Shown: positions 15,177 through 24,751, counted from the first letter of the stretch. The stretch is 58,448 bases of DNA from JBBAAP01 sp043808305 (GCA_043808305.1 JAZDFB010000111.1:1-58448); one strand, 5' to 3'. Made by a program: numbers and translations. Notes: generated by a model not told the origin, from the letters alone.

Positions 15177-16316
15177 TCAGGTTGATTTATTAAAAGGTTC
15201 TTCTTTAACACCCTTAGTGACTTTTACGATATAAGATTTCCCGCCTGCTTTTTCAATGGCACAAGCAACTTCATGAGTTTTATCAGGGGCATAGACGGTG
15301 ATGCAACCGCCGCCGCCTGAGCCGTTTATCTTACCGCCTAGGGCGCCGGCTTTTGCTGCAGCTCCAAGCATTTTTTCTATTTTGGCAGTAGAAATATTGA
15401 GGTAGTCTCTTAAAATCTGATGGTGTTTATTAAGTAACTTGCCGAAAATAATTGGATTAATATCCGGCTGAGAAAGAATATTCTTTGCTTGCTGGGTCAG
15501 ATCGCGGTTAATAATAGTACCTTCAAATAATAATTTTAAATCAGCCGGAAGATTTTTCCCATCCTGTAATTTAGCGGATTGTAACCTGAAATCACTGCGT
15601 TGGCTGGAAATAATTCTGACCGCTTCAAAAATGCCGTTTTTAATCCGACTGAGGATATTTTTAGTGCTTTTAGATTGAGCTGAATCTCCCAAAACAAAAC
15701 CGCTAAACTTGGCTGGCAGTTTGGTAATTCGTGGTATTCGGTTATTGTTAGTTGTGAATCTGTTTGGCTTGCCCTGCGGACAGGCAGGCGGTGGGGCAGG
15801 CTCAATAAATAATAGAGAGCCGATACTGGAAGTGAAATGGTCCATCATTCCACCAGGTTCGGTGAATTCCAAGACTTCGGCTTCATAGGCTAAGTGGGCA
15901 ATCTCTGCTGGATTATCCTTGAGGGGGTTACTCGCAATAGTGAGCAAGAATTTGACCCACGCCACACAAAGCGCCGAAGAACTGGATACACCGGCGCCAA
16001 TCGGAATCTTACCTCGCAGGATGCAGTTATAGCCGCGGGGAAATTTTACACCTTGCCGTTTGAGAACATTAACACAACTGCGGAGATAATCACGTTCCCG
16101 AATGTATTTAATCTCTTGGCGAAAACAAAATTCATCCTGATCTTTTATATTGGGCATTTTGATACGGAAAATATCATCATTACGAGGAATCCCGCTTATC
16201 TTAATTCGCAGGTTAGTCGCCATGGCGATAACTGGTAACCCCAAATAATCCTGGTGTTCGCCAAAAAGACATATCCGGCCTGGTGCTGAGACGACTGTTT
16301 TATCAGTCTTGTTCAT
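15177..16316 (-). CDS. GHMP-family sugar kinase (galactokinase-like)
   Basis: 379 residues with all three GHMP motifs. These are the galactokinase-type signature 'APGRICLFGEHQDYLG' (11-26), the ATP loop 'PIGAGVSSSSAL' (105-116), and the C-terminal 'GGKINGSGGGGCI'. It should phosphorylate a sugar or sugar-like alcohol with ATP. The gene after it in the pair (upstream, 3-base gap) encodes a nucleotidyltransferase, pointing to a two-step salvage of a sugar to a nucleotide sugar. Residues about 173-198 (PAPPPACPQGKPNRFTTNNN) look inserted: their DNA contains a GCCTGCC..GGGC hairpin like others in this genome. Confidence 0.85.
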   Translation of the reverse strand: MNKTDKTVVSAPGRICLFGEHQDYLGLPVIAMATNLRIKISGIPRNDDIFRIKMPNIKDQDEFCFRQEIKYIRERDYLRSCVNVLKRQGVKFPRGYNCILRGKIPIGAGVSSSSALCVAWVKFLLTIASNPLKDNPAEIAHLAYEAEVLEFTEPGGMMDHFTSSIGSLLFIEPAPPPACPQGKPNRFTTNNNRIPRITKLPAKFSGFVLGDSAQSKSTKNILSRIKNGIFEAVRIISSQRSDFRLQSAKLQDGKNLPADLKLLFEGTIINRDLTQQAKNILSQPDINPIIFGKLLNKHHQILRDYLNISTAKIEKMLGAAAKAGALGGKINGSGGGGCITVYAPDKTHEVACAIEKAGGKSYIVKVTKGVKEEPFNKST

Positions 16317-16319
16317 AGT

Positions 16320-17066
16320 TTAAGAATGCCGATTATGGATTTTTCTCATTTCATAAAGGTCAGTTTTTGTATTAATCCCCTTAAGTGCAACAGATTCTTT
16401 AATCTGCAGGGCGGATATTTTTTCGCCTTGTTTAGATAGTATCTCAATAATATCAGTCAGATAATATTCTTTCTTACAATTATTAGTTTTGATTTTAGGT
16501 AAAAGTGATAATACCTTTGGAGCGTTAAAACAGTAGTGAGAAGTGCATACTTCTCTAACCAGTTTTTCAGTTGGGGTAGCATCTTTTTCTTCTATAATTT
16601 TCATGATTTTACCATGAATATTACGGATAACCCGCCCATAGGAAGGTGGATTCTCAAATACTGCGGTAATCAAAGTGGCGGTTGCTCCGGTCCGGTTGTG
16701 ATGGTTAATAAGTTTTTTGATAATAACCGGTGTAATAAAAGGCGCGTCACCCGGCAAAACAACCAAATTACCTTTATAGCTGTTTAACCACGCTGCACAG
16801 GATTTCGTTACCTGCAATAAAGCATGGCCTGTTCCTAACTGTGGTTCTTGCAGAGCATATTGAAATCTATCGCCCAATATTTTTTTTATCTCAACTGAAT
16901 TAAAACCAACAACCACAATAATCTCTTTTAGTCCGATCTTTTTACAGGCATTGGCGACATATTGAATAACCGGTTTATTGTGAATTCTGAAAAGAAGCTT
17001 TGATTTTTTAGCCTCCATTCGAGTGCTTTTACCAGCCGCTAATATTACCGCAACTATGCCTTGCAA
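16320..17066 (-). CDS. Sugar-phosphate nucleotidyltransferase (GlmU N-domain-like)
   Basis: 248 residues, a single MobA/GlmU-like nucleotidyltransferase domain without the GlmU acetyltransferase half. It shows 'VILAAGKSTRM' (7-17) for nucleotide binding, 'LGTGHALL' and 'VLPGDAPFI' (about 100-108, with the metal aspartate), and 'YYLTDIIEIL' near the end. It should join a sugar-1-phosphate to UTP, or another NTP, releasing pyrophosphate. Coupled by a 3-base gap to the GHMP kinase, it probably uses that kinase's product. Confidence 0.85.
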   Translation of the reverse strand: MQGIVAVILAAGKSTRMEAKKSKLLFRIHNKPVIQYVANACKKIGLKEIIVVVGFNSVEIKKILGDRFQYALQEPQLGTGHALLQVTKSCAAWLNSYKGNLVVLPGDAPFITPVIIKKLINHHNRTGATATLITAVFENPPSYGRVIRNIHGKIMKIIEEKDATPTEKLVREVCTSHYCFNAPKVLSLLPKIKTNNCKKEYYLTDIIEILSKQGEKISALQIKESVALKGINTKTDLYEMRKIHNRHS

Positions 17067-17215
17067 TGGCTGACTCCTTTTAAAATATTATTATTTTGTA
17101 TAATAATAAAAACTCGCCTGATGGCAAAGAAATACTCGGTTTTCTTTGACGATGAGATTACTCCTTGATATTATTTATCTTGGTTTAGTGAACAATCTTA
17201 GTAAGCGCAAAATCT

Positions 17216-18409
17216 ATGAAAAAAGCAAGAATAGGTATTATCGGATTGGGCAGTCGCAGTAGCATGGCTATCCATTGGCACCAACCGAGAGGTAATTCTA
17301 TTGTCGTAGCTGGTGCAGATATCAGCAAAGATAATTTAGAGAAATTCAAGGACAGCATTAATAAAGATGCCTTAATCACCACGGATTATAAACAACTTTT
17401 AAAACGCAAAGATATTGATTCCATAGTAATTACATCACCGGATTCTACGCATGAAAAATATGCTATTAGCGCTTTAAGAGCCGGTAAACATGTATTCTGC
17501 GAAAAACCACTGGCTATTACCACGGATGGCTGCGACCGTATTCTGAGGGAATGGAAAAAATCGCGCAAAAAACTTATGGTCGGGTTCAATATGCGCTATA
17601 TGAGAATATTTCGAGTTATGAAAGAGGTTGTGGATTCCGGAGCTATTGGCCAGATAAAAGCAGTTTGGGTCCGCCATTTTGTCGGCAGGGGTGGCGATTG
17701 GTATTATCACGATTGGCATGCGAACCGTAAAAATACCACTGGTTTGTTATTGCAAAAAGCGTCTCATGATTTGGATATGATACATTGGATTACCGGCAAG
17801 TACATCAGGAAAGTATCTGCTTTTGGCAGTCTTGATTATTACGGCGGAAATAAACCAAACGATCTGAGATGCCCGAATTGTCCTGAAAAGGAAACCTGTA
17901 TCGAGGTTCAATACGGAGATATGGAACAGTGCGTTTTCAGAAAAGAAGTAAATGTCGAAGACAATAATGTAGTAATAATGGAATTAGAAAACGGAATAAA
18001 AGCGTCTTATGTGCAATGCCATTTTACGCCCGAGTATTTTAGGAACTACACGTTCATCGGGACGGAAGGCAGGATTGAAAATCTTGATGATGACAATAAA
18101 ATTATCGTCAAAATGCGGCCGCGTTCCAATAAATGGAAAAACCTTGCTGATAGAACGTATGAAATAAAACCAGCAATAGGAGGACACTCTGGGGCGGATC
18201 CTGTAATATGCAAGGATTTTGTGGATATGATACTTACTGGTAAAGAGCCGCTGGCTACCCCGATTGCCGGTCGGATGAGCGTTGCTGTTGGCTGCGCGGC
18301 TACAAAATCTCTTCGCAGCGGAGGGAAAGTATTTGAAGTCCCGCCGCTGCCTGCATGGCTTAAAAAATATGAATCCAAGAGAGAGACTGCTCACAGCGCT
18401 GAATTGTAA
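17216..18409 (+). CDS. Gfo/Idh/MocA-family oxidoreductase
   Basis: 397-residue NAD(P)-dependent dehydrogenase of sugars or cyclitols. The Rossmann start 'ARIGIIGLGSRS' (4-15), 'SPDSTHEKYAISAL' and 'EKPLA' (K97) are the family hallmarks. 'KASHDLDMIHW' (181-191) matches the usual catalytic His/Asp segment. Residues 219-239 hold four cysteines (CPNCPEKETC..C), an insertion seen in many environmental members and possibly a metal site. The last 41 bases overlap the next gene, so the dehydrogenase and the URO-D protein are probably made together. Substrate is unknown; the neighbouring sugar kinase and transferase suggest a carbohydrate. Confidence 0.88.
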   Translation: MKKARIGIIGLGSRSSMAIHWHQPRGNSIVVAGADISKDNLEKFKDSINKDALITTDYKQLLKRKDIDSIVITSPDSTHEKYAISALRAGKHVFCEKPLAITTDGCDRILREWKKSRKKLMVGFNMRYMRIFRVMKEVVDSGAIGQIKAVWVRHFVGRGGDWYYHDWHANRKNTTGLLLQKASHDLDMIHWITGKYIRKVSAFGSLDYYGGNKPNDLRCPNCPEKETCIEVQYGDMEQCVFRKEVNVEDNNVVIMELENGIKASYVQCHFTPEYFRNYTFIGTEGRIENLDDDNKIIVKMRPRSNKWKNLADRTYEIKPAIGGHSGADPVICKDFVDMILTGKEPLATPIAGRMSVAVGCAATKSLRSGGKVFEVPPLPAWLKKYESKRETAHSAEL

Positions 18410-19484
18410 CATTCCGGATCGAGTGCCGATTTCTACATACGAACTGGTTGGCTATAATAGTCAGGCGTGGGAAAACAACATACCTTCTTATCAGAAATTG
18501 ATGAAGGCCATCCGCGAGAAAACAGATTGTGTTTGTATGTGGGGTCCAAGGTCAAATGCCACCTTCTTGGAATCATCATCCCCGATTAGCGTGGATAAAA
18601 CTGAATGGCGAGAAAACCATACTACTGTTTGCAAAAGAACTCTGCACACTCCCGAAGGACCCCTGACACAAACTAAAAAGATTATGGATGGGCTAAATAC
18701 CGTATGGCAGACCGAACATTTGTGCAAGAGTGTTCAGGATGTTGACCGGGCCCTCTCCATACCATACCGACCTTTATCCTATGATACCTCGGATTATGCC
18801 AGAATTCAGCAGGAAGTAGGCAATAATGGCATTATTATGGCTGATTTGGCCGACCCTCTGTGCCTTGCGGCGGAGTTAATGGAGTTGGGCGAATATACTG
18901 TTTGGGCAATGACAGAAACAAAGCATTTTGACAGAACGATAGAAATATTGAATGAAAGGAACATGGAAAACTTAAAAAGAATGCTTGAAATTAACGTGGT
19001 TGACCTTTACCGAATTTACGGACCGGAATATGCCACTCCGCCTTTTTTACCGCCCAAGTTATTCAAGAAAGCAGTCCTTCCTTATGTTTCCAAGATGGTT
19101 GACTTAATTCACAGCAAAGGAGCGAAAGCAAGGATTCATTGTCATGGCAGAATCAGCGAGGTGCTTGAAACGATACTGGAGACGGGCGCTGATGCCATAG
19201 ACCCTTGTGAAGGACCGCCCGACGGTGATATTACGCTGGCTGATGTTAAGAAACGCCTTTATAAGAAGATGTGTATTTTTGGTAACATCCAACTTAAAAT
19301 ACTGGAAAATGGAAGTTCTGATGAAGTAAAAAATACGGTGACGCAATGCCTGGATTCTGCCAAGGATGGCGGCGGCTATGTGATTATGCCGACTGCCGCT
19401 CCGATAAATTCACTTTTGGTGCATAAAACAGAAGAAAATTATTTGCTGTTTATAAACACTGCTTTAGAATACGGTATATACTAA
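18369..19484 (+). CDS. URO-D superfamily protein (third copy)
   Basis: 371 residues from the ATG at 18369, which begins the typical 'MNPRERLLTALNCNIPDRVPI'. An earlier in-frame start would run 128 bases into the dehydrogenase gene. The fold is that of the corrinoid methyltransferases. The site motif reads 'IHCHGR' (H257, C258, H259) with C280 in 'DPCEGPP', so metal ligands are available. It overlaps the Gfo/Idh gene by 41 bases and lacks a clear ribosome binding site, so it may depend on translation of that gene. It may be a methyltransferase for a sugar-derived methyl ether; that is inference from context only. Confidence 0.72.
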   Translation: MNPRERLLTALNCNIPDRVPISTYELVGYNSQAWENNIPSYQKLMKAIREKTDCVCMWGPRSNATFLESSSPISVDKTEWRENHTTVCKRTLHTPEGPLTQTKKIMDGLNTVWQTEHLCKSVQDVDRALSIPYRPLSYDTSDYARIQQEVGNNGIIMADLADPLCLAAELMELGEYTVWAMTETKHFDRTIEILNERNMENLKRMLEINVVDLYRIYGPEYATPPFLPPKLFKKAVLPYVSKMVDLIHSKGAKARIHCHGRISEVLETILETGADAIDPCEGPPDGDITLADVKKRLYKKMCIFGNIQLKILENGSSDEVKNTVTQCLDSAKDGGGYVIMPTAAPINSLLVHKTEENYLLFINTALEYGIY

Positions 19485-19552
19485 AATAACGGTTTTGTTA
19501 ACAATTAGTATGAAAGCATCCCGAATAAAGCTGCCCAATAACCTCATTTTAT

Positions 19553-19691
19553 CCCGGCACAAAGCCTAACCCTAAGATATCAATACTCTAACTGATTAAT
19601 AAATGAAGTCAAAAGTTTAGCTGGCCGGGATATAAGGGCATATATATACACCCTGCCTCTGAAGGGAATAAAAGGGTTAATAAGTGCCGGG
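19553..19691. repeat. Imperfect inverted repeat in a gene-free stretch
   Basis: CCCGGCAC..TAACCCT (19553-19573) is the reverse complement of AGGGTTA..GTGCCGGG (19673-19691), with a 99-base interior that includes GGCCGGGATA. The 318 bases between genes hold nothing else but the promoter at 19768-19795. Confidence 0.5.
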
Positions 19692-19767
19692 TTTATAGAG
19701 ATTCGACCAATTCAAACTCAATTGTTGCATTGCGTTCATATTGTAAGTAGGAATTTGCTATTTTGTA

Positions 19768-19795
19768 TTGACAGGCATGTTGCAGAACATATAAA
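19768..19795 (+). promoter_or_regulatory. Strong sigma70-type promoter, predicted leaderless
   Basis: TTGACA (19768-19773), 16 bases, TATAAA (19790-19795). The expected start of transcription, about 19802, coincides with the ATG at 19803. There is no Shine-Dalgarno upstream of that ATG. Confidence 0.6.
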
Positions 19796-19802
19796 TAATA
19801 AT

Positions 19803-21185
19803 ATGAAAAAAACTATTTGGTTAATGCTGTTTTGCGGATTGATTATCCTGAATATCATCAGCGTGGCTGATGCCAAAAGCAATGAGGAAATCTATCAGGA
19901 GAAACTGAGCCAGCTTAAACCGGATGATGCCAAGGGGCATTATGAATTGGGGTCTTGGTGCGTTCAGAACAAGCTGGTTGAACAGGCCAAAGCGCAATTT
20001 GAAAAGGTCCTGGAATTAGACCCGAACCATGCCGGAGCCCATGAGAAATTAGGCCACGTCAAATATAAAGATAAATGGCAGACGCCTGAGGAGCTGAAAG
20101 CCCAGGGATTAGCGCTCTATAAAGGCAAGTGGATGCCCTATGATGAGGCGATGAAAGCCCAGGGCTATGTCAAGTTTGAAGATAACTGGATGCTGCCCAA
20201 AGAGCGTGACCTGATAATCAAGCTGGATAAATCATTTCCCTGGACCGGTTCAATCGACAAACCGGGCGCCGACTCCGAAGGCCTGGCCTGGGAAAAGGCG
20301 CGCGAGAAAGAGACCGAGCACTTTATGGTGCGGACCGACCTTTCGGTTGATGCCCTGAACGATATCTGTTTCCTGATGGAATCAGCCTATTTTATCTGGG
20401 ATGACTTTTTTAAATTGGTTAACCCGAATGATAAAACCGCCGCCAAGTCCAAGGAGAAGTTTAAAGTCCTGGTCCCGAAAAGTCGGCAGGAGTTTGAAAA
20501 GGTATGGGAGGATTCATTGGGCTCTCAACCGCCACCGATGGGGAAAGGCGCTTTTATCCCTAAAGGAGAGCCATCCAATAAGTCACGCGAAGACAAGTTA
20601 TTGACTTATTACTTCCAACAGGAAGATAAAAAGACAACCGCCAATACACTGCTCCATGAAGGCACGCACTACGCGATAATATTGGTTCAACGCGCTTATC
20701 TTACGCACAAACCGCCCCCGATATGGTTGAACGAAGGACTCTGCACTTATTTTGAATCAGGCAGGATTGAAGGGAAAAAACTGGTTAACGATAATATCAG
20801 CCAGGAAAGGTTTCAATATATACAACTGGCCATAACCGACAAGACTTATATCAAATTGAGTGATTTTATCAATAGCCCGGTTTCCAAATACAGTTATTCG
20901 CAAGACAGCGCCAGCATCTACTATCCTGAAGGCTGGAGCCTGATATATTTCTTGTCCAAGGGGAAGGACGGCAAATATAAGCCGTGTCTGCAAAAGTATT
21001 TTGACGCATGGAAAAGCCTGAAAATAGATTTACAAAGCGACAGTAAAGACCTTTGGATTCAAGACAAACCCGGACACGTTAAGCTCTTTGAACAATGTAT
21101 GGGCGTCCCGATGGACCAGTTAGAACAGGAATGGCTGGATTATATTTCAGCATTAAAAACAGAAGAACCGCCTAAGCAAGAATAG
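19803..21185 (+). CDS. Secreted TPR protein with gluzincin-type peptidase domain (DUF1570-like)
   Basis: 460 residues from the ATG at 19803, chosen because it begins a clear signal peptide (MKKTIWLMLFCGLIILNIIS..ADA). Residues about 35-90 hold TPR-like helices (AKGHYELGSWCVQNKLVEQA). The C-terminal half has the zinc motif 'HEGTH' followed by 'WLNEGLCTYFES', which supplies the third ligand glutamate. This HEXXH+E layout is typical of the DUF1570 peptidases common in planctomycetes. Repeated 'KWMPYDEAMKAQGYVKFEDNW' blocks (about 95-145) lie between. It is likely periplasmic; substrate unknown. The earlier in-frame ATG at 19722 would give no signal peptide. Confidence 0.78.
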   Translation: MKKTIWLMLFCGLIILNIISVADAKSNEEIYQEKLSQLKPDDAKGHYELGSWCVQNKLVEQAKAQFEKVLELDPNHAGAHEKLGHVKYKDKWQTPEELKAQGLALYKGKWMPYDEAMKAQGYVKFEDNWMLPKERDLIIKLDKSFPWTGSIDKPGADSEGLAWEKAREKETEHFMVRTDLSVDALNDICFLMESAYFIWDDFFKLVNPNDKTAAKSKEKFKVLVPKSRQEFEKVWEDSLGSQPPPMGKGAFIPKGEPSNKSREDKLLTYYFQQEDKKTTANTLLHEGTHYAIILVQRAYLTHKPPPIWLNEGLCTYFESGRIEGKKLVNDNISQERFQYIQLAITDKTYIKLSDFINSPVSKYSYSQDSASIYYPEGWSLIYFLSKGKDGKYKPCLQKYFDAWKSLKIDLQSDSKDLWIQDKPGHVKLFEQCMGVPMDQLEQEWLDYISALKTEEPPKQE

Positions 21186-21461
21186 ATGAGTTTTTGGTCA
21201 TTCCCGATGCTGCCTCGCTCGTCCGGGAAGAAAAGCTTTATATTAAGGATAACATAGGAGGCGGGATATCCTTACCAATTAAACTGCCGCTTTCGCGGAG
21301 GATTTGTATTTCGTTCAATGAATACCGGTGGCAGCATATGTACGCTGTAACACTACAAACTGCCGGCCTATTGCATTAATCTTGACTTGATGAAGTATTA
21401 TATTAATATTCATTCCAATCCCGCAATTATGTTGTAATCATAGAGTATTAAGGAGAGTTAT

Positions 21462-24400
21462 ATGAATAAATACAGGTTTGTCGTCTGGACAATAGCAGGA
21501 ATCATAGCAACGGTGTTAATGGTCGGATGCAAAGCGTCCAAACAGTCTATAAGGTCTAAAGAGTCTGTGGGGTCTAAACAGTCCATAGCGTCGCAATCAA
21601 ATATGGAGTCGATACTCGGGCCGGTGGAACTTAGCTACCTGCAAGATGCCCTGCGTTGCATCAAGATGACGCCGCAAGACCTGCTCTACAAGAAAAATAC
21701 TTCTCCGGACCTGCCTTACCGCCTCAAGGCCATTGACCGGATGATGGCTAACCCGATTGAAGTGCCGTTCTATACTGATAATTTGGCACGGGAGTTATCC
21801 TGTCCTTTTTATCAACATCATCAGTTGTGGTTTCATATTTTACATTTGGCAAAGGAGGTTGACATAACTGAAGAGTGGCTTCGTTCGCAATGGGAGGAAA
21901 GGTCGAGTAATGAAGAAATCTACTCCCGTATGGCTGGTTCAGGAGCAAAGGCTTTCCAGGATGTTAAGAATATTCCTGTGGATATTAAGGATTCAGTATT
22001 TGCGTTACTTTATAGTATGTCAGAATCATCAGACAAGTTTAAGAAGTCGTTTGCTAATTTGTTAGATGAGGGCAAAAAGAATCTGTCAGAGCACGGCGAT
22101 AGTTTTGAGGTTTATCAAGGATATGATACTATTTCCAGAACAGAGATTGTAAATGCATCTCTTCTTATGGCTGAAACTATTGACGCTGTTTTACCTCAAC
22201 TCAAATCCATCAAACCCACGGATGGCGTTTCGCCTAAGGAGTTTGGTTTGGATGATTCCAAGGTCAAGGGTAATATCCTGTTCTATGCCAATACCGAAGT
22301 AGGAGAGGTAGTTGTGGGCGGCTCCGGGCCGAATGAATATAATCACGATTTCGCGCTTATCATAGACCTAGGCGGTGATGACCTCTATACCTGCCGGGCC
22401 GGGGGCACGGACGGTCGGACCCAGCCGCCGGTTGCCGTATGCATAGACCTGGGCGGTAATAACCAGTTCATCGCCCGGATGAAGACAGAACCGGTTAAGC
22501 ACGAGGGTGAAGATAAATTAGAACCCGGCAATGACCGGATAGACTTCTGCCAGGGCGGTGCGCTGGCCGGTATCGGCATCCTGGTCGTGGACGGCGATGG
22601 CGTAAACACCTTTACGGCCGGCAACTGGTCGCAGGGCGCGGCGCACTTAGGTGTGGGCATACTGCTCAGGACAGGCCAGTCCGTCCCGTTCAGCGGGACT
22701 AATAGGGGCACAGGTAACGATACTTATAAAGGATTAGATTGCGTTCAGGGTGCGGCATCGTTCGGCATCGGTGCTATCATAGACGACTCCGGTGATGATA
22801 AATACTCTGCTACTGCTTATTCCCAAGGATTCGGCGGACCGGCCGGCATCGGTCTGGTCTTGGACCGGACTGGCAACGACTCATACTACGCTGGCGGCAG
22901 ATACGAGGGTTATCCCATGCGGCCGCGCGGTTCGTTCATCGCCATGTCACAGGGATTCGGATACGGCCTGAGGCCCAGTTGCTCCGGTGGCATCGGGATT
23001 CTGCTGGATAACAGCGGAGATGATTTATATCACCTTAATAACCAGTTCGGTATGGGCGGCAGTTACTGGTACGGGTTCGGTATGCTGGTGGACGACGCCG
23101 GCAACGATACCTACAAGACCGGTACCAATTCGCCTAAACTGTCTGAGGAAGAGCTCCGGAAGGCCACTGAAAATAAGGAATATTTAGGCGGGGACTACGA
23201 CGGTTACACTATGGGCGCGGCTATACACCTGGCCGCGGCCTGCTTGATAGACCGTTCCGGCGATGATAAGTATTGCGGGCACAAGATTGCCCCGGCAGTA
23301 GGCTGGGATTTTTCGCCGGCCTGGCTGATAGACGGCGGCGGAACAGATTTATTTAGCACGGCGCGTGATTGGAACAGAGGCCTTGGTTCCAGCACCCAGA
23401 ACGGTTGTGGATTTTTGGTCAAGAAGTCCGGCGTTGCCCGGTTTGAGGGCTACAGCGTTCCCAGTGCCTGGACCGAGCGCGACTGCGGCGGTATCGGGAT
23501 ATTACTCAATCTTGGAAAGGGCGAATATGATACGGTTATACCCCAGATGACGCCGGGCGCCTGGTGGAGCGGCCGGAGTTTTGATGCAAACACCTCCTGG
23601 TGCGCCGGGATAGATAATCCGGAATCCAAACCTAACGCTTCGTCTAAATTAGATGACTGGCCCAGGCGCGAGCTCCTTCCTATCGAACAGAAACCTAAAG
23701 AGGCCAAGGCGCAACCGCCGGCGGTTATGCCGGTGTTACCTGATGATAATGTTGAGATGGCAAATGCGTTGACGCCTGAAAAGATGGATAAATTATGGGA
23801 GGAAATATTGAAGGAGTTGAATGCAAACTGGGACAAGTCTACAAAGGCGCGGGACAAGTTCAAGCAACTGGGCCGGGCCGGACTGCATTACGCCTTGCTT
23901 AAGCAATTGACGTCTGTTAATTCATACGAATCAAGGTGGATATCGGAATTTATTGCCGGCCAGGGAAAGGCGGCTGTGCCGGTGCTGATGGCCTGCCTAA
24001 AATCCGAGAACGATTTATTGCGTAATTGCGCCATGATGATGTTGGGGCAAATCGGCGACCAGCAGGCTACGGAAGCGATTATTCCGTTGCTCCAAAATAA
24101 GGATATCGCCAGTAACGTCTGCCGGGTGCTGGGAAACTTGAAAGACCGCAGAGCCGTGCCGGCCATGCTGGAGGTTACCAAGTTAAAAGAGTTTGATGAG
24201 AACGAATGGTTCAGGAAGATATTTGCCGTGGCGCTGGGGCAGATAGGCGACCCACGGGCCATAGGCCAACTGGTGAAGCTTCTGGACGACCCGTATTTCT
24301 GGGTGCGCTACCCGGCTGAGCAGGCATTAATAAAGATGGGTGTATTTGCGGAATCTTCGCTGATAGAGGTTATTAAAACTGGTAAATTCCCTGCTAATGC

Positions 24401-24686
24401 GCACGCTATAGAAGCATTAGGGCGTATGAAACATTGGAGTCAAGGCATTTACCAAACAATAAGTAAAGAACTCTTAAACCCTGATTGGGCAATAAGGGCA
24501 TTCGCGGCGGAAGCATTAGGCGAATTAGATTATAGTCAAGCCGATAGCAATGAAATGGGGCCTCCTTTGGCTCTTCACGATTTAGAAAAACTCCGCCAGA
24601 CCGAGACCCATCCATTTGTTCTGGGTAAGATAGACTGGGCTATAAACCGGATTAACAATTCGCCCAAGAAAGAAGAGAAGAAATAA
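21462..24686 (+). CDS. Large lipoprotein with GxDxY repeats and C-terminal HEAT repeats
   Basis: 1074 residues. A lipoprotein signal ends at C23 (VLMVGC). Residues about 280-640 contain a series of units reading 'GIGxxxDxxGxDxY' (LGGDDLY, DSGDDKY, RTGNDSY, NSGDDLY, DAGNDTY, RSGDDKY), suggesting a repetitive beta structure, perhaps with calcium-binding Asp/Asn turns. Residues about 780-1060 are HEAT-like helical repeats (AVPVLMACLKSENDLLRNCAMMMLG). It has a good ribosome binding site (AAGGAGAG). One repeat unit is interrupted in frame by a 39-bp hairpin insert (22681-22709, residues about 404-416). The function is unknown; probably a cell-surface or periplasmic scaffold. Confidence 0.75.
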   Translation: MNKYRFVVWTIAGIIATVLMVGCKASKQSIRSKESVGSKQSIASQSNMESILGPVELSYLQDALRCIKMTPQDLLYKKNTSPDLPYRLKAIDRMMANPIEVPFYTDNLARELSCPFYQHHQLWFHILHLAKEVDITEEWLRSQWEERSSNEEIYSRMAGSGAKAFQDVKNIPVDIKDSVFALLYSMSESSDKFKKSFANLLDEGKKNLSEHGDSFEVYQGYDTISRTEIVNASLLMAETIDAVLPQLKSIKPTDGVSPKEFGLDDSKVKGNILFYANTEVGEVVVGGSGPNEYNHDFALIIDLGGDDLYTCRAGGTDGRTQPPVAVCIDLGGNNQFIARMKTEPVKHEGEDKLEPGNDRIDFCQGGALAGIGILVVDGDGVNTFTAGNWSQGAAHLGVGILLRTGQSVPFSGTNRGTGNDTYKGLDCVQGAASFGIGAIIDDSGDDKYSATAYSQGFGGPAGIGLVLDRTGNDSYYAGGRYEGYPMRPRGSFIAMSQGFGYGLRPSCSGGIGILLDNSGDDLYHLNNQFGMGGSYWYGFGMLVDDAGNDTYKTGTNSPKLSEEELRKATENKEYLGGDYDGYTMGAAIHLAAACLIDRSGDDKYCGHKIAPAVGWDFSPAWLIDGGGTDLFSTARDWNRGLGSSTQNGCGFLVKKSGVARFEGYSVPSAWTERDCGGIGILLNLGKGEYDTVIPQMTPGAWWSGRSFDANTSWCAGIDNPESKPNASSKLDDWPRRELLPIEQKPKEAKAQPPAVMPVLPDDNVEMANALTPEKMDKLWEEILKELNANWDKSTKARDKFKQLGRAGLHYALLKQLTSVNSYESRWISEFIAGQGKAAVPVLMACLKSENDLLRNCAMMMLGQIGDQQATEAIIPLLQNKDIASNVCRVLGNLKDRRAVPAMLEVTKLKEFDENEWFRKIFAVALGQIGDPRAIGQLVKLLDDPYFWVRYPAEQALIKMGVFAESSLIEVIKTGKFPANAHAIEALGRMKHWSQGIYQTISKELLNPDWAIRAFAAEALGELDYSQADSNEMGPPLALHDLEKLRQTETHPFVLGKIDWAINRINNSPKKEEKK
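22681..22709 (+). repeat. 29-bp hairpin repeat inserted in frame in the lipoprotein gene
   Basis: CCGTCCCGTTCAGCGGGACT plus the nine bases after it are identical to 46225-46253 in the argD-like gene and are read in the same frame in both (VPFSGTNRG). ACAGG occurs on both sides (22671-22675 and 22710-22714), 39 bases apart, as a target duplication would. Confidence 0.8.
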
Positions 24687-24751
24687 TTAAGAAAGTTACA
24701 ATGTTACATAGTTGCACGTCTCAGATTTTAACTTATAACCTGTAACTATAT

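Noticed and set aside
9661..19484. URO-D genes as heme-pathway HemE
   Set aside because: Three copies, corrinoid or sugar context, and methyltransferase-type metal motifs argue against HemE. No other heme gene is nearby.
21194..21379. Small open frame between the TPR peptidase and the lipoprotein
   Set aside because: No ribosome binding site, ordinary length for chance, no recognisable sequence.
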